Source: Leptospira ainazelensis
GTDB taxonomy: Bacteria > Spirochaetota > Leptospiria > Leptospirales > Leptospiraceae
Direction of reading: 5' to 3'
NCBI RefSeq assembly: GCF_016918785.1
Contig: NZ_JAFFPT010000073.1
Span: forward strand, 1-45,070
DNA: 45,070 bases
Under the pieces are notes generated by a model that saw only the letters and a list, made by a program, of their open reading frames with translations, was not told where the DNA came from and did no database searches. Shown in pieces: positions 44,804 to 45,070 of this stretch. Position 1 is the stretch's first letter. Each line of letters starts with the position of its first letter. A program made the translations under genes and the position numbers.

Positions 44804-45070
44804 TCTTTGACCGGGTCATCTCAAAGATAGCTAAGTATTGGTTTCATCCGGTGGACTCGTCGAGTTCGCTTCGCGTTTTAACCTTTAGCTCTTTTGATTA
44901 CAGATTTTCCTCTCGCAGATCTTAATCTCACGATCATTTCGTAGGACCTACAACCTACCGTCAAAAACGGGCTGGCCCCACCCTGATTTTGCATAACCTT
45001 ACCCACAAAGTGGACTGAATCTTTAAAAGAATCTGTCGGAACTACGACAATCCTCCGTGAAACGAAATCC
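44804..45070. repeat. post-clpX spacer ending in dispersed repeat
   Basis: No gene. ATCTTTGA (44803-44810) and TCAAAGAT (44821-44828) form an 8-bp stem just past the clpX stop but lack a T-run. From about 44939 the dispersed family begins with GTAGGACCTAC. Positions 44977-45008 match the reverse complement of 9613-9644, and 44991-45070 match 9379-9458 exactly; the window ends inside the element. Confidence 0.8.

Overview
The window is chromosomal DNA of a spirochaete, almost certainly a Leptospira. The gene order flhA-flhF-flhG-(small membrane gene)-fliA-fapA, the linked fliF-fliG-fliH and fliI-fliJ-flbB groups, the LtaS-like and UbiB-like envelope genes, and gene-free spacers full of short palindromes of the form TGTRGGAAYTCCYACA all fit this. 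Genus is inferred from protein content and style; I make no species call. No prophage, transposase, plasmid gene or CRISPR array is visible.

Layout. (1) Positions 2-9235, plus strand: the 3' end of flhA, then flhF, flhG, a small two-helix membrane protein, fliA (sigma-28), a DUF342/FapA protein, two uncharacterised genes, remA (DUF370) and gmk. The genes are tightly spaced or overlap and look like one late flagellar operon that runs into housekeeping. (2) 9236-9723: a composite of dispersed repeats. (3) 9724-10161: a small secreted hypothetical protein. (4) 10281-17623, minus strand: the basal-body/export cluster in the order fliF-fliG-fliH, then a repeat-filled gap with an intrinsic terminator, then fliI-fliJ-orf94-flbB-orf129. 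(5) 17624-18507: an 884-nt gene-free spacer with palindromes and a three-stem cluster. (6) 18508-26272, minus strand: a six-gene run ubiB-feoA-feoB-LtaS-like-NeuB-like-M23 peptidase with overlaps or gaps of 15 nt or less. (7) 26432-28435: a large orphan protein resembling the N-terminal region of XPB/Ssl2 helicases. (8) 28881-33881: a small hypothetical gene, a chemoreceptor with five N-terminal helices, a metallophosphoesterase of a cyanobacterial/plant-like type, and a TPR protein. (9) 34526-36717: ilvB-ilvN. (10) 36829-41384: a hypothetical gene, hemW, a NagZ-like GH3 enzyme and a divergent SGNH/TesA-like esterase. (11) 41447-44803: tRNA-Gly(GCC), tig, clpP, clpX. (12) 44804-45070: a spacer whose last 80 nt exactly repeat 9379-9458.

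How the genes work together: regions 1 and 4 build and regulate the periplasmic flagella. They cover the export gate (FlhA), placement and number control (FlhF/FlhG), the sigma factor (FliA), MS-ring and switch (FliF/FliG), the export ATPase complex (FliH/I/J) and a collar protein (FlbB). Region 6 is an envelope and iron unit. Region 11 is the standard folding and proteolysis operon.

The points most worth following up are: an Asn at the position of the catalytic Asp in ClpP; a gmk gene whose only P-loop-retaining start in range is CTG, overlapping the remA stop; a 128-nt same-strand overlap of fliJ with a small ORF; a FeoB with Thr in place of Asn in its G4 motif; a FliG without the EHPQ motif; and a dispersed repeat family that separates fliH from fliI.
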